From: Symploca sp. SIO1C2
GTDB taxonomy: Bacteria; Cyanobacteriota; Cyanobacteriia; Cyanobacteriales; Coleofasciculaceae
Length of the DNA: 64,000 nt
Direction: 5' to 3'
NCBI GenBank assembly: GCA_010672925.1
Contig: JAAHFP010000002.1
Span: forward strand, 1 to 64,000
Positions within the stretch are counted from its first letter, which is position 1, and each line of letters begins with the position of its first letter. The position numbers and the translations under genes were made by a program. Below are positions 17,800 through 26,559 of the stretch, one piece after another. Under the pieces are notes generated by a model. The model was not told the DNA's origin. It saw nothing but the letters and a program-made list of their open reading frames with translations, and ran no database searches.

Positions 17800-18699
17800 T
17801 TAAAACTGAAAAGGTGAGGGAGGTACTGGTGGTTTTATAGGAAGCTCAGGTAAGGGTGATGGGAATGAAACATTTGGAAATAAGTTCTCAAAACTTTGCT
17901 TAATTTTGGATATCCCCGGTAATTCGCTAGAAAAATTATTAAACAATTGCCCAAGAAGTAATTGTTCAAATTCCTCTGCTGTAAGTGGTTGAACTGGTGA
18001 CACTTCTCCATCAGGACGAATCTTTACTTTCTCTCCAGCACTTAAGCTAATTGTCTCTGGTGTTAGCTTTTCTTCTTCCTCAGTGCTCAGTTCATTTTGA
18101 ACAACATTAGTGCAAGAAGGTAGGAGGCAGAACCCACCCCTAACCCCTCCCAGGAGGGGAACTGAAGCGCTCTTTTTACCTAATCCTCGTATTACTTTAT
18201 CCTCATCAATATCTTGATTAATTCGCTTACTGAGTACTACTTCCCCTTCCAAAACTTGAATTTCTTCTTGCCCATTCTCATCAACTACCAAAACATAAGT
18301 TGTACCTCGAACACCAGCAACAGTTGAATTGGTGCAACCATTGACTGAACCATTCACCAGCAGAGTTCCCCTTCGTAAGTGGGCACATTGACCTATAGTA
18401 AGGACAGAATTGTGAGCTAGTCGTCCCACTCCCCCTGTATTGAAACTCAACTCTGCTCTGGCATTACGGGTACTTACTCGTTGTCCTCTTCTGGCGATCG
18501 CATTAACTCGTGTTTGGTTGCCATTAATGTAGACTTGAGAGCTATCCAAAATTTCGGTGATTTTGGCTTGATTGATAGTTGCACTCCGGGCAGGGGTCGG
18601 ATGATGTAAAACACTCAGGATCAAGAAGAAGCACAATCCTGTTAAAAATAACTGCCAATAGTTACTTCTAAACCCACTTTGGTTTAGCTTAATACTCAT
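17800..18699 (-). CDS. FecR-domain secreted protein with in-frame repeat insertion
   Basis: 299 residues with a signal peptide (LFLTGLCFFLILSVLHHPTPARSA, about 17-42). A FecR-like domain follows: ATINQAKITEILDSSQVYINGNQTRVNAIARRGQRVSTRNARAELSFNTGGVGRLAHNSVLTIGQCAHLRRGTLLVNGSVNGCTNSTVAGVRGTTYVLVV. In cyanobacteria this domain usually occurs in periplasmic or exported proteins rather than as an iron anti-sigma factor. Residues ASVPLLGGVRGGFCLLPSC (about 175-195) are encoded by the CCCACCCCTAACCCCTCCCAGGAGGGG repeat and look like an insertion in the acidic linker. A Pro-rich tail follows (LPELPIKPPVPPSP). A second FecR gene lies immediately upstream on the same strand. Confidence 0.8.
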   Translation of the reverse strand: MSIKLNQSGFRSNYWQLFLTGLCFFLILSVLHHPTPARSATINQAKITEILDSSQVYINGNQTRVNAIARRGQRVSTRNARAELSFNTGGVGRLAHNSVLTIGQCAHLRRGTLLVNGSVNGCTNSTVAGVRGTTYVLVVDENGQEEIQVLEGEVVLSKRINQDIDEDKVIRGLGKKSASVPLLGGVRGGFCLLPSCTNVVQNELSTEEEEKLTPETISLSAGEKVKIRPDGEVSPVQPLTAEEFEQLLLGQLFNNFSSELPGISKIKQSFENLFPNVSFPSPLPELPIKPPVPPSPFQF

Positions 18700-18708
18700 A
18701 ATAATTAA

Positions 18709-18786
18709 TTAGGTGTTAGGTTTTAGGTTTTAGGTGGTAGGTGTTAGGTGTTAGGTAGTAGGTGGTAGGTGGTAGGTGGTAGGTTT
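18709..18786. repeat. TTAGGTG/GTAGGTG heptamer array before FecR gene 1
   Basis: About ten copies of a heptamer alternating TAGGTGT, TAGGTTT and TAGGTGG, starting 10 bp before the FecR ATG (18699). On the sense strand it is G-free (CACCTAC, AACCTAA). It is directly followed by a nonamer array. Confidence 0.85.
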
Positions 18787-18792
18787 TTTGTC

Positions 18793-18945
18793 CCCCCAGC
18801 TTCTCCAGCTTCTCCAGCTCCCTCAGCTCCCTCAGCTTCCTCAGCTCCCTCAGCTTCCCCAGCTTCCCCAGCTCCCTCAGCTTCCCCAGCTCCCCCAGCT
18901 CCCCATCTCCTCCGCTCCTCCGCTCCTCCGCTCCCCCCGCTCCTA
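18793..18945. repeat. CAGCTCCCT nonamer tandem array 1
   Basis: About 16 copies of a 9-bp unit (CAGCTTCCC, CAGCTCCCT). It lies between two FecR genes and runs up to the stop codon of the upstream one. The track ORF LPQLPQLPQ is an artefact. Two similar arrays lie at 19965-20163 and 24378-24477, each next to a heptamer array. Confidence 0.9.
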
Positions 18946-19704
18946 TGAAGGAACTATTTTGTCAATTTTGGGCAAGGTTGGTAGGGGTTTATCAAAATTA
19001 TTAAGCAGGGGACTCTGGCGACGACGCTTGAGCAACAGCTGACGGGGGAGCTTTTTAACCTGCTGGCGTACTTGATAGATATCCGTTTCTCCTGGTGTAA
19101 TTTTGACTTGCTCTCCTGACTTGAACAGGCATTCTCCTGACTGATTGGGGAACCAGACTGCTACATTTCCTTCCCAAGCAAAAAATTCAATTCCCTCCTT
19201 TGGATCTTCTGGCATGTTGATATATAGAGTAGTACCTCTAATGCCCGCGATCGCGACAGGAGTTTCGATTTCCACTGGCACTTTCTTTCCCGGCTCAACC
19301 CAGGCAATCATCTCACCGGCTTCCAGCTGGAGGCGATTGTCTGGCCGCAATGTCAAAACCGAGTTACTACCGATCCGAAAGGATAACCCATTTTTAAGTT
19401 CCACCTGTGCCAAAGCTTCCCCTTCTGTACGAATTGTCTCACCAACTCGTAAGTTCATGTTTTCTTGAGCAGGAACCTCATCCTGGGTATTGAGCCGCCG
19501 TACCCAAACTGGCTGTTTCTGGATATCACTAATGGTGGCAAAGGTTTCTGATGGAGATACAGGTTCCACCGCAGTGGTATTTGTGCTAACAGGGGAGGAG
19601 GAATTGGTGGGAGTAGGAGTAGAAGTCTGACAGCCAGCAATCAAGCTGACTACAGTCAAACTCACTAGTCCCAAGCACCAGCGACTCAGTGGTTTAGTTG
19701 CCAT
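18943..19704 (-). CDS. FecR-domain lipoprotein
   Basis: 253 residues. The signal peptide LGLVSLTVVSLIAGC has a lipobox Cys at about residue 25, followed by a Ser/Thr/Pro linker. The FecR-like core covers about 60-205: VGETIRTEGEALAQVELKNGLSFRIGSNSVLTLRPDNRLQLEAGEMIAWVEPGKKVPVEIETPVAIAGIRGTTLYI. The AGIRGTT motif matches AGVRGTT in the neighbouring FecR protein, so the two are paralogues. The basic C-terminus (VKKLPRQLLLKRRRQSPLL) is unusual. Its stop codon abuts the nonamer array. The function is probably envelope-associated, not the classic FecIR sigma system, as no sigma factor or TonB receptor is nearby. Confidence 0.75.
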   Translation of the reverse strand: MATKPLSRWCLGLVSLTVVSLIAGCQTSTPTPTNSSSPVSTNTTAVEPVSPSETFATISDIQKQPVWVRRLNTQDEVPAQENMNLRVGETIRTEGEALAQVELKNGLSFRIGSNSVLTLRPDNRLQLEAGEMIAWVEPGKKVPVEIETPVAIAGIRGTTLYINMPEDPKEGIEFFAWEGNVAVWFPNQSGECLFKSGEQVKITPGETDIYQVRQQVKKLPRQLLLKRRRQSPLLNNFDKPLPTLPKIDKIVPS

Positions 19705-20183
19705 TACTTAGACTTATTTAAGGGTAATTTTGTCAACAGTTACCAGTTACCAGTTTGCACTGTTGAATTAGAGCACCCCTGTTTTTATCAGTTAAAGACG
19801 GGTTAATCGTTGCGGAGGTTCCAAGCTCAATTGCTGTCCTCTAGACGATTTTTGCTATTCCCTAATACCTTTATACTCGATCACTCATCGGTGTTAGGTG
19901 GTAGGTGGTAGGTGGTAGGTGGTAGGTGGTAGGTTTTAGGTTAATAAAAGTTGTATTCCTCTTCCTCAGCTCCCTCAGCTCCTCAGCTCCCTCAGCTCCC
20001 TCAGCTCCCCCAGCTCCCCCAGCTCCCTCAGCTCCCTCAGCTCCCCCAGCTCCCCCAGCTCCCTCAGCTCCCTCAGCTCCCTCAGCTTCTCATCTCCCCA
20101 TCTCCCCATCTCCCTCAGCTTCTCATCTCCCCATCTCCCCACCTCCCCCGCTCCCTCAGCTTCCTTTTATAGAATAAGCAAAA
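19705..20183. repeat. Heptamer plus nonamer arrays between amt and FecR gene 2
   Basis: A gene-free stretch. It holds a short AGTTACC repeat (about 19737-19758), a TAGGTGG heptamer array (19891-19942) and a long CAGCTCCCT nonamer array (19965-20163, about 20 units, degenerating to CATCTCCC). The order heptamer array then nonamer array is the same as at 18.7 and 24.4 kb. The track ORFs (PSAPSAPPAP and LPQLPQ) are translations of the array. Confidence 0.85.
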
Positions 20184-20203
20184 CCCACACCTTCAGGTGT
20201 GGG
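20171..20203 (-). terminator. Rho-independent terminator of amt
   Basis: On the minus strand, CCCACACC TGAA GGTGTGGG (8-bp perfect stem, 4-nt loop) is followed by TTTTGCTTATTCT. It lies about 70 bp after the amt stop. Confidence 0.75.
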
Positions 20204-20271
20204 CTCTTAGATAAGATTGATATAAGGTGGGTTTTGCCCACTAGAGCTACTTACTGTTAATCGGGAACTGC

Positions 20272-21837
20272 CTACATGTCAGAACTACGAGCTAAGTTAC
20301 CCTCGTCACTAACTCCCCCAGTACTGCCAAAACCAGTCATACTGGTTTCCTTGAGGAATCCAGAGTAGGCTTCCATACCGTGTTCAGTAATATCCAAGCC
20401 TTCCATTTCTTCTTCTGCATGTACCCGGATGCCAATGGTAGCTTTTAGAGCTAGCCAGAAGATGGAGCTCATAATTACTGTGAAAGCTCCAATGGAGATA
20501 ATACCAATAACTTGGCTAATTAGTTGATTAAGACCACCACCAGAGAATAGACCCCCGTCGATGGCAAACAAACCTACAGCTAAGGTTCCCCAGATACCAT
20601 TCACTAAGTGAACAGAAACTGCTCCTACTGGATCATCAATTTTGATGCTGTCAAAGAAACCGACAGAGAACACTACAATGATGCCTGCGATCGCGCCAAT
20701 AATCACAGCGGAGGTATAGGTTACACCCGCGCAGCCAGCAGTAATCCCTACCAAGCCTGCCAAAATCCCGTTGATGGTCATTGAGAGATCCGGCTTACCA
20801 TCTTTGACCCAAGTTGTCATTGTTGCTGTCACTGCACCAGCTGCTGCTGCTAGGTTAGTGGTCAGGGCAATATAAGCTATATTGGTGGATGCTGCTAGTT
20901 CTGAACCAGGATTGAAGCCAAACCAGCCAATCCAGAGAATCAAACAACCTAGGGTCGCAATACTCATATTGTGACCAGGAAGGGCACGAGGTTGACCGTT
21001 TTCATATTTACCAATGCGCGGTCCCAAGATTGCCGCTCCCATTAAAGCTGCCCAACCTCCTACGGAGTGAACTACTGTTGAACCGGCAAAGTCAGAAAAG
21101 GGAGTCTCTAAACCACCTAGCCAGCCGTCACCAGACCAAACCCAGTGGCCAGTAATGGCATAGGATATAGCTACTAGCAGGACGCTGAAGATTAAAAAGG
21201 CATCATACTTAATCCTCTCAGCTACAGCACCGGAAACAATGGTGGCAGCGGTGGCAGCGAAGGCAACTTGGAAGAGGAAAAATACAGATATGGGTAAACC
21301 ATCAGGAAAAGGGTCTAGTCCATAGGTAGCAGGATCAGTGCTACTTAGGAAAAAACCGCTCATTCCAATAAATCCATTGCCTGAACCAAACATCAAGGAA
21401 AAACCAATTGCCCAAAATGCGATGGTCGCGATTCCAAAGACAATCAGGTTCTTCGAGAGGATGTTAACCGCATTTTTCTGGCGACAGAATCCGGTTTCGA
21501 GCATCCCGAACCCAGCATTCATAAAGATTACCAGAACTGATGAGGCTAAGATGAAGACAATGTTCAGAACTCCTTGAGTCAGCGCAACTGCCTCGATCGC
21601 TTCTACATCAATAACATCTTGAGCAGAAGCAGCGGTATTCCAGACGACAACAATGATTGCTGCTAGGGGAATGCAGGCAAGCCAGTAGGGAGAAAAGGAT
21701 GCGGCAAGAGTTCTTAATGGTTTGAAATAGGGGGCATTCCAGATATTCTGGGAAGAGCCCTGAGCATTGAATCGCCCATTGTTCTTTGGCGATTTTTCTT
21801 GGTTTAAAGTTTTCTGGAACTTTAGTCTAGACATCAT
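20272..21837 (-). CDS. amt: Ammonium transporter, Amt family
   Basis: From Met 21837 ([10 protein letters not shown]) the protein has about 521 residues: an N-terminal extension with a first hydrophobic segment ([16 protein letters not shown]), then the 11-helix Amt core. Recognisable landmarks are [62 protein letters not shown] (pore His region HSVGG), GWFGFNPGS and the C-terminal [19 protein letters not shown] (second pore His). It carries NH4+/NH3 across the cytoplasmic membrane. The track start (TTG) adds 12 residues and is less likely. No glnB/glnK neighbour is present. No canonical NtcA box (GTA-N8-TAC) was found upstream. Confidence 0.95.
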   Translation of the reverse strand: MMSRLKFQKTLNQEKSPKNNGRFNAQGSSQNIWNAPYFKPLRTLAASFSPYWLACIPLAAIIVVVWNTAASAQDVIDVEAIEAVALTQGVLNIVFILASSVLVIFMNAGFGMLETGFCRQKNAVNILSKNLIVFGIATIAFWAIGFSLMFGSGNGFIGMSGFFLSSTDPATYGLDPFPDGLPISVFFLFQVAFAATAATIVSGAVAERIKYDAFLIFSVLLVAISYAITGHWVWSGDGWLGGLETPFSDFAGSTVVHSVGGWAALMGAAILGPRIGKYENGQPRALPGHNMSIATLGCLILWIGWFGFNPGSELAASTNIAYIALTTNLAAAAGAVTATMTTWVKDGKPDLSMTINGILAGLVGITAGCAGVTYTSAVIIGAIAGIIVVFSVGFFDSIKIDDPVGAVSVHLVNGIWGTLAVGLFAIDGGLFSGGGLNQLISQVIGIISIGAFTVIMSSIFWLALKATIGIRVHAEEEMEGLDITEHGMEAYSGFLKETSMTGFGSTGGVSDEGNLARSSDM

Positions 21838-22458
21838 TAATTTGCGAGAGGTGATTCTCCAATAATTAATCAATCAATAAGCTGTAAATCAACTCATTTC
21901 CAGTTAATAGCACCCTTTATCATTAGGGATTCAGTTCGAGGTGAACCCTAATCGTTATTTGCCCTGTATACGACCAGATACTAAAGTTCTAGCTTCTCCA
22001 GAGTTATTTACTGGAGCGATCAGTGGTTTCCTCAACTGAAACAGCTTTTACAAAGCAAATCATACAAGAATCTGGGTAGATAACCAAAAAACTATGTTCT
22101 TTTTGATAGATTGGTTTTGCTTTGAAAATTTACACATTATGTAATTGTTAAGCCATTATTTTTCTGTATCAATTTATACAATTTATCTGCATCAGGATGT
22201 TTTGCAGTGCTTTTAAGAAACAATTTTAGATTTTAGATTTTAGATTTTAGATTTGAATCAGTCTTTCATAACGGATGTTGATGTGCCAGTGGGGTTGCTC
22301 TTAAAGAATTAGTACGAGGAAGCATTCCCATAGTTGGAACTTAATTTCCTCGACTTCGTCTCCAGGGGAAAAAGCTTGTGTAGTAAGATTTTTAAGCTTT
22401 TTTTCACGCTTTGGGTTATTTTTACCGTGATGCGCTACCAAGGAGCTAAATAATAAAT
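21838..22458. promoter_or_regulatory. Divergent intergenic region amt / secreted-protein gene
   Basis: 620 bp that must hold both promoters. It contains an imperfect hairpin AGGGATTCAGTTCGAGGTGAACCCT (about 21928-21952), a HIP1-less A+T-rich centre and a TTTTAGA heptamer array (22222-22256), G-free on the amt sense strand. AAGGAG (about 22439-22444) may be the ribosome-binding site of the 22459 gene. GTATACGACCAGATAC (about 21966) resembles an NtcA half-site pair but the spacing is wrong. Confidence 0.4.
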
Positions 22459-23571
22459 ATGGGATTACTCAAAAATACTTGCTTTAATCTACTGGCTGCT
22501 ACTAGCATTGTCTTTATTCCCGTACTATGGTCTGAGGCAACCGTAGCCCAAAACATCGTTAACCATAGCCCTAGTCAGACTAACGAGGCTGTTGCCCCTG
22601 ATAGCTCAATCTCTGGGGTATTCGATACCAGTGGTGGCTCAGTAGAAGTCAATACAGTCAAGATTTTTGTCAATGATCAGGATGTAACCAGAAATAGCAC
22701 CATTACTCCGAATTTTTTTAGTTATCGCCCCATTCAAGACCTACCCCCTGGAAACAATAGGGTTCGGGTAGAATATCAAAATACCAATGGTCAGCAGTGG
22801 GCAGTAGGTTGGAACTTTCAAGTTCAACGACCCCAAGTAGCTTTAGAAATTACTTCAGTTACCCATAATGCTACCAATACTGCTCTTGGCGCCGGGTCAA
22901 CTTTCTTAACTACGATTAATGGTACACCGGGAGCGCAAGCTTCAGTAATGGTGTTAGATGGGGCAACCATGCGGAGGTTACCTGCTCAAGAAGTCTCCCG
23001 AGGAGTTTATGTTGCCAATCTGAATTTGGGTTCAACAGACCGAATTAATGACGGAGTCGTAGTTGGTCGTTTAGAGCGGGGTGATAAAACCGTTTATGGA
23101 GCAGCTTCTCAAGCTGTAGTTTTTAATCCTAGTGCTACTGTAACTCAAGTCAGTCAAGTTGAGACTACAACGACCCAAACGACCGAAAACCCTCAAAATC
23201 AAACCCCTCAAAATACCCTAACTGCTGTTCCCAGTATTCCCCTAAGTCCTGAATTCACTAGCCACAAAAACGGTGATCAAATAGACACAGCAGGTTTTAC
23301 CCTGAAAGGTAAGACTCAGCCGAATGCACGGGTTCGGGTGGTTGTCGAGCAAGCCGCTTCAAGTTCTAATATTTTAGGGGCTATAACCACAGGATTATTG
23401 AATTCCAGACAGTTATTGGAAACGACGGTGAATGCTGACAGCAATGGACAATTCACAGTTAATGTCCCCCAACCCAGGCTTTTGGATAGTGGGATAAAAT
23501 ATAGTGTTACTGCCACAGCACAGAAAGATGGACGAAGTGATACAACTACTTTGAGTTTGACTCAGAGGTAG
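22459..23571 (+). CDS. Secreted protein with Ig/bacterial-Ig-like domains
   Basis: 370 residues. Signal peptide about 1-31 (CFNLLAATSIVFIPVLWSEATVAQ). A first beta-rich domain follows (about 40-125): SISGVFDTSGGSVEVNTVKIFVNDQDVTRNSTITPNFFSYRPIQDLPPGNNRVRVEYQNTNGQQWAVGWNFQV, the pattern of Ig-like 'copper resistance CopC/invasin'-type repeats. A second domain spans about 126-225, then a Thr/Gln-rich linker (TTTTQTTENPQNQTPQN) and a C-terminal Big-type domain (PEFTSHKNGDQIDTAGFTLKGKTQPNARVRVVVEQ). Probably periplasmic or surface-located; the exact role is unknown. The AAGGAG-type ribosome-binding site supports the start. Confidence 0.65.
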   Translation: MGLLKNTCFNLLAATSIVFIPVLWSEATVAQNIVNHSPSQTNEAVAPDSSISGVFDTSGGSVEVNTVKIFVNDQDVTRNSTITPNFFSYRPIQDLPPGNNRVRVEYQNTNGQQWAVGWNFQVQRPQVALEITSVTHNATNTALGAGSTFLTTINGTPGAQASVMVLDGATMRRLPAQEVSRGVYVANLNLGSTDRINDGVVVGRLERGDKTVYGAASQAVVFNPSATVTQVSQVETTTTQTTENPQNQTPQNTLTAVPSIPLSPEFTSHKNGDQIDTAGFTLKGKTQPNARVRVVVEQAASSSNILGAITTGLLNSRQLLETTVNADSNGQFTVNVPQPRLLDSGIKYSVTATAQKDGRSDTTTLSLTQR

Positions 23572-23585
23572 TCCTGATGGGGAGG

Positions 23586-23623
23586 TTTTAGATTTTAGAT
23601 TTTAGATTTTAGATTTTAGATTT
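23586..23623. repeat. TTTTAGA heptamer array
   Basis: Five copies of TTTTAGA directly after the secreted-protein gene and before the purE stop (convergent genes). Similar to 22222-22256, 36008-36057 and 57742-57777. The remaining gap to 23799 holds CTCCTTGTC repeats only. Confidence 0.8.
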
Positions 23624-23799
23624 GAAGAATTCAAACGATCACAAGCTCCTAAATTGCTTTATGGGGTAAATCTAAAATCTTCAACGGAGATGCGGTGAAG
23701 CTTTGATTATGGGTAATTAGGCGGATATGATATAACACCTAGCTCAAATCCTCCTTATCTCCCTTGTCCTCCTTGTCTCCCTTGTCTCTTTTGAGGTCT

Positions 23800-24324
23800 T
23801 TAAGAACTTTTATGTAACTGTACTAGATATTCCCGGTAGCCCAGTTCATCGAGCTGGGCTTGCTTTTGCATTACGGATTGCTCTAAATTCTGACGATACT
23901 GCTGAACTCGTTCTAATAACTCTGGCTGATGAGATGCTAAAATTTGTACGGCTAATAAGCCAGCATTCTTGGCATTACCAATGGCCACCGTCGCTACCGG
24001 TATCCCCCCTGGCATTTGTACTATGGAATAGAGAGAATCAACTCCTTGTAAGTGACGACTGGCAACAGGTACTCCAATTACAGGTAAAGGTGTGAGGGCT
24101 GCTACCATACCTGGTAAGTGAGCAGCACCACCAGCACCAGCGATAATCACTTTGAGTCCCCGCTGGTGAGCTGATTGGGCATATTCTACCATCCGTTCTG
24201 GTGTACGGTGGGCAGAAACGATAGCGACTTCACAAGATACGTCAAATTCTTCACAAACTGCGATCGCTCCTTGCATGGTGGGTAAGTCAGAATCGCTACC
24301 CATGATAATGCCAATTTGAGTCAT
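23800..24324 (-). CDS. purE: N5-carboxyaminoimidazole ribonucleotide mutase
   Basis: 174 residues, the normal length of class I PurE. Motifs: [15 protein letters not shown] (phosphate-binding loop), [17 protein letters not shown] (active-site SAHR) and [28 protein letters not shown]. It catalyses N5-CAIR to CAIR in purine synthesis, with PurK elsewhere. purL lies 17 kb away in this window, so the pathway is dispersed. Its ATG is preceded by a CAACCAA heptamer array with no Shine-Dalgarno sequence visible. Confidence 0.95.
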   Translation of the reverse strand: MTQIGIIMGSDSDLPTMQGAIAVCEEFDVSCEVAIVSAHRTPERMVEYAQSAHQRGLKVIIAGAGGAAHLPGMVAALTPLPVIGVPVASRHLQGVDSLYSIVQMPGGIPVATVAIGNAKNAGLLAVQILASHQPELLERVQQYRQNLEQSVMQKQAQLDELGYREYLVQLHKSS

Positions 24325-24362
24325 TGGTTATTTGTTGTTGGTTGTTGGTTGTTGGTTGTTAG
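24325..24362. repeat. GTTGTTG/TTGGTTG heptamer array at the purE start
   Basis: On the purE sense strand it reads CTAACAACCAACAACCAACAACCAACAAC... and ends a few bases before the ATG. G-free mRNA strand. The same unit is inserted inside purL and lies at 48402-48437. Confidence 0.85.
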
Positions 24363-24377
24363 TTAAAAGCAGCATCC

Positions 24378-24477
24378 TCTTGCTCCCTCAGCTCCTCAGC
24401 CCCCTCAGCTCCCTCAGCTCCCACAGCTCCCCCAGCTCCCCCAGCTCCCCCAGCTTCCTCAGCTCCCTCAGCTTCCT
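24378..24477. repeat. CAGCTCCCT nonamer tandem array 3
   Basis: About ten copies of the nonamer. The TGA stop codon of the FkbM gene lies inside it. It follows a heptamer array, as at 18.8 and 19.9 kb. Confidence 0.85.
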
Positions 24478-25247
24478 TCTGGTACAGCGATAAAGTTCAA
24501 TGCTTTAAATGGATACTGGATTGCTTTGTCGAACTTCTCCAAGTCTAGTGCTTTACCATCTTCAAGAAAATCTTTGGGTATAAACACGGAGTAAGATTGC
24601 TCAGTAAAGAACTCAAAGATTTCCGCAAGAGTGAAACCAAAGCTGGAGATTCCTGAGCGAGTACACTCGAATAGTATAGTAGGACGACAACGACTTAACA
24701 GATCCACTGCACCACGAAGTACTGCTAGTTCCCCTCCTTCTACATCAATCTTGATGAAATCGATATGCTGTTCCGCCGGTACAATGTTATCGAGTCGTTC
24801 ACATTGAACTGTTATGTCTTGGAATTGATCATCTGCACTTCCATGTTTATGAAGTCCACTATAGCCTGAGCGAGTGGTATTACAATGAAAGGTAACTTCC
24901 CCGGTCTTATCGCTTAAAGCCATCTCTTTCAGGGAGACTTCCGGAAATTTGCGCTTCAGCCAGCTGGCTTTACGAGGGGTTGGTTCAAAAGCTAGGTGAT
25001 GACCATTAGGTGATAGGCTCAGGATTAGGCTCAGTACTGAACCAAGATGGCATCCAATATCAATGCAGTTGGAGGACTTGTCAAGCAACCGCTGCATAAT
25101 CAGGTCAATTATTTGTGATTCCTGGTAAATATCTTTAAGCTCAGGATTCTGCATACGCTGTTTAAATCCGAGCAGGTTTTGTATTTGCTGTGCTGGTTTT
25201 TCCAGAGGGGTGCGTACCACCAAATGTTTGGCGTATTCTTTCCACAT
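24468..25247 (-). CDS. FkbM family methyltransferase
   Basis: 259 residues. SAM-binding motif I is CIDIGCHLGSVLSLILSLS (about 78-97), with HHLAFEPTPRKASWLKRKFPEVSLKEMALSDKTGEVTFHC and the FkbM hallmark IDFIKIDVEGGELAVLRGA (about 160-178). The family O-methylates diverse sugars, polyketides and glycans. It has no biosynthetic neighbours here, so the substrate is unknown. The last residues (VPEGS) and stop run into the nonamer array, so the C-terminus may have been altered slightly by the repeat. Confidence 0.85.
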   Translation of the reverse strand: MWKEYAKHLVVRTPLEKPAQQIQNLLGFKQRMQNPELKDIYQESQIIDLIMQRLLDKSSNCIDIGCHLGSVLSLILSLSPNGHHLAFEPTPRKASWLKRKFPEVSLKEMALSDKTGEVTFHCNTTRSGYSGLHKHGSADDQFQDITVQCERLDNIVPAEQHIDFIKIDVEGGELAVLRGAVDLLSRCRPTILFECTRSGISSFGFTLAEIFEFFTEQSYSVFIPKDFLEDGKALDLEKFDKAIQYPFKALNFIAVPEGS

Positions 25248-25329
25248 GAGATTGTTTAAGTTTTTTTAGTATAAAGGTTAGGAGAGATGGGCATTCTCTA
25301 CTTATACTAATATAATTTATCGAGATAAG

Positions 25330-26559
25330 ATGACTCTAATTGTTGATACTATTATTAATAATGCTCGCATACCGGGTTATCAAGGTTTACAACAAATTAC
25401 AATAGATAACCGGGGCATCATTGAAGCTATTACACCAATGGATAGAGAGCAGAGGAGATACGGAGACACGGAGACACGGAGACGCGGAGATAAAGACACA
25501 ATTCCCAATTCCCAATCCCCCATTCCCAATCCCCCATTCTCCATTATCAACTTTGCCGAAGATTGGCTATCCCTCGGTGGTATAGATTTGCAGATTAATG
25601 GGGGTTTAGGTTTAGCATTTACTGACTTGAGTCCTACCGATATCGAGCAATTGGGGCAAATTTGTCAATATCTGTGGCATCAGGGAGTTGATGCTTTTTT
25701 GCCAACTCTAGTGACAACATCTATTGAAAAAATTCAGCGATCGCTTGCTGTACTATCGGATTTTATAACATCCCAACCCCAACCAGCAGCGGAGATTTTA
25801 GGTGTTCATTTAGAAGGACCTTTTCTCAATCCCCAAAAGCGGGGAGCCCATCCCCAGGAGCATTTGCTACCCTTAACCATTGAACAAATGCAGCAGGTGT
25901 TGGGAGATTACGCTCCGATTGTCAAAGTGATGACTTTAGCTCCAGAATTAGACCCAAGGGGAGAGGTAATTCCTTATTTGCGTTCTCTGGGAATTACTGT
26001 TAGTTTAGGTCACTCTTTGGCAACTGCTGCTCAAGCAGAAGCAGCTTTTAAATTAGGAGCATCAATGGTAACTCATGCTTTTAATGCTATGCCGGGGTTG
26101 CACCATAGGGAACCGGGTTTATTGGGAGCAGCCTTAGCTAATCCTCAGGTCTATTGTGGGATGATTGCTGATGGGCAACATGTTTGTCCCACTATGCTCC
26201 AACTGCTACTCCGGGCTGGTGGTTATGAAGAAGGTATTTTTTTAGTGAGTGATGCTTTAGCACCTATTGGTTTACCGGATGGAGTCTATCCTTGGGATAG
26301 CCGTCAAATTGAAGTGAAACATGGTACAGCTAGGTTGCCGGATGGTACGCTTTCGGGAACAACTTTGCCCTTGTTAGTAGGAGTAGAGAATTTGGTGCAA
26401 TGGGGAATTTGTGATGTGGAGAGTGCCATTGCTTTGGCAACAGAGGCTCCTCGGCAGGCTATTGGTTTACCAGGGATTGGTATTGGTAAACCAGCTCAAC
26501 TATTGCGTTGGCATTGGGATGAAGGGACGGGTAAGCTTACTTGGAAGCGCTTAAGCTAA
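25330..26559 (+). CDS. nagA: N-acetylglucosamine-6-phosphate deacetylase with repeat insertion
   Basis: 409 residues. NagA motifs: GGIDLQINGGLGLAF, ILGVHLEGPFLNPQKRGAHP (metal/substrate), VSLGHSLATAAQAEAAFKLGASMVTHAFNAMPGLHHREPG (metal His), GMIADGQHV and FLVSDALAPIG (catalytic Asp). It deacetylates GlcNAc-6-P in cell-wall/amino-sugar recycling; no nagB or transporter lies nearby. Residues about 38-72 (REQRRYGDTETRRRGDKDT plus IPNSQSPIPNPP) are encoded by GGAGACACGGAGACGCGG and ATTCCCA repeat DNA at 25441-25553 and interrupt the N-terminal beta region, probably as a surface loop. Confidence 0.9.
   Translation: MTLIVDTIINNARIPGYQGLQQITIDNRGIIEAITPMDREQRRYGDTETRRRGDKDTIPNSQSPIPNPPFSIINFAEDWLSLGGIDLQINGGLGLAFTDLSPTDIEQLGQICQYLWHQGVDAFLPTLVTTSIEKIQRSLAVLSDFITSQPQPAAEILGVHLEGPFLNPQKRGAHPQEHLLPLTIEQMQQVLGDYAPIVKVMTLAPELDPRGEVIPYLRSLGITVSLGHSLATAAQAEAAFKLGASMVTHAFNAMPGLHHREPGLLGAALANPQVYCGMIADGQHVCPTMLQLLLRAGGYEEGIFLVSDALAPIGLPDGVYPWDSRQIEVKHGTARLPDGTLSGTTLPLLVGVENLVQWGICDVESAIALATEAPRQAIGLPGIGIGKPAQLLRWHWDEGTGKLTWKRLS
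25441..25553. repeat. ACGGAGAC and ATTCCCA tandem repeats inside nagA
   Basis: GGAGACACGGAGACACGGAGACGCGG followed by AATTCCCAATTCCCAATCCCCC. The unit resembles GACGCGGAGACACGG in the two menE insertions. The frame is preserved. Confidence 0.8.

Noticed and set aside
17800-19704. FecR proteins as a FecIR iron-uptake signalling system
   Set aside because: No sigma factor and no TonB receptor are adjacent, and both proteins have export signals; cyanobacterial FecR-domain proteins are usually something else.
18793-20163. Tandem nonamers/heptamers as a CRISPR array or as Pro-rich protein genes
   Set aside because: Units are only 7-9 bp with no spacers of unique sequence and no cas genes. The LPQLPQ and PSAPSAP ORFs are open because a 9-bp repeat keeps frame on every strand.
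21966-21981. GTATACGACCAGATAC as an NtcA-binding site upstream of amt
   Set aside because: The half-sites are 10 bp apart, not the 8 bp of GTA-N8-TAC, and no matching -10 box at the usual distance was seen.
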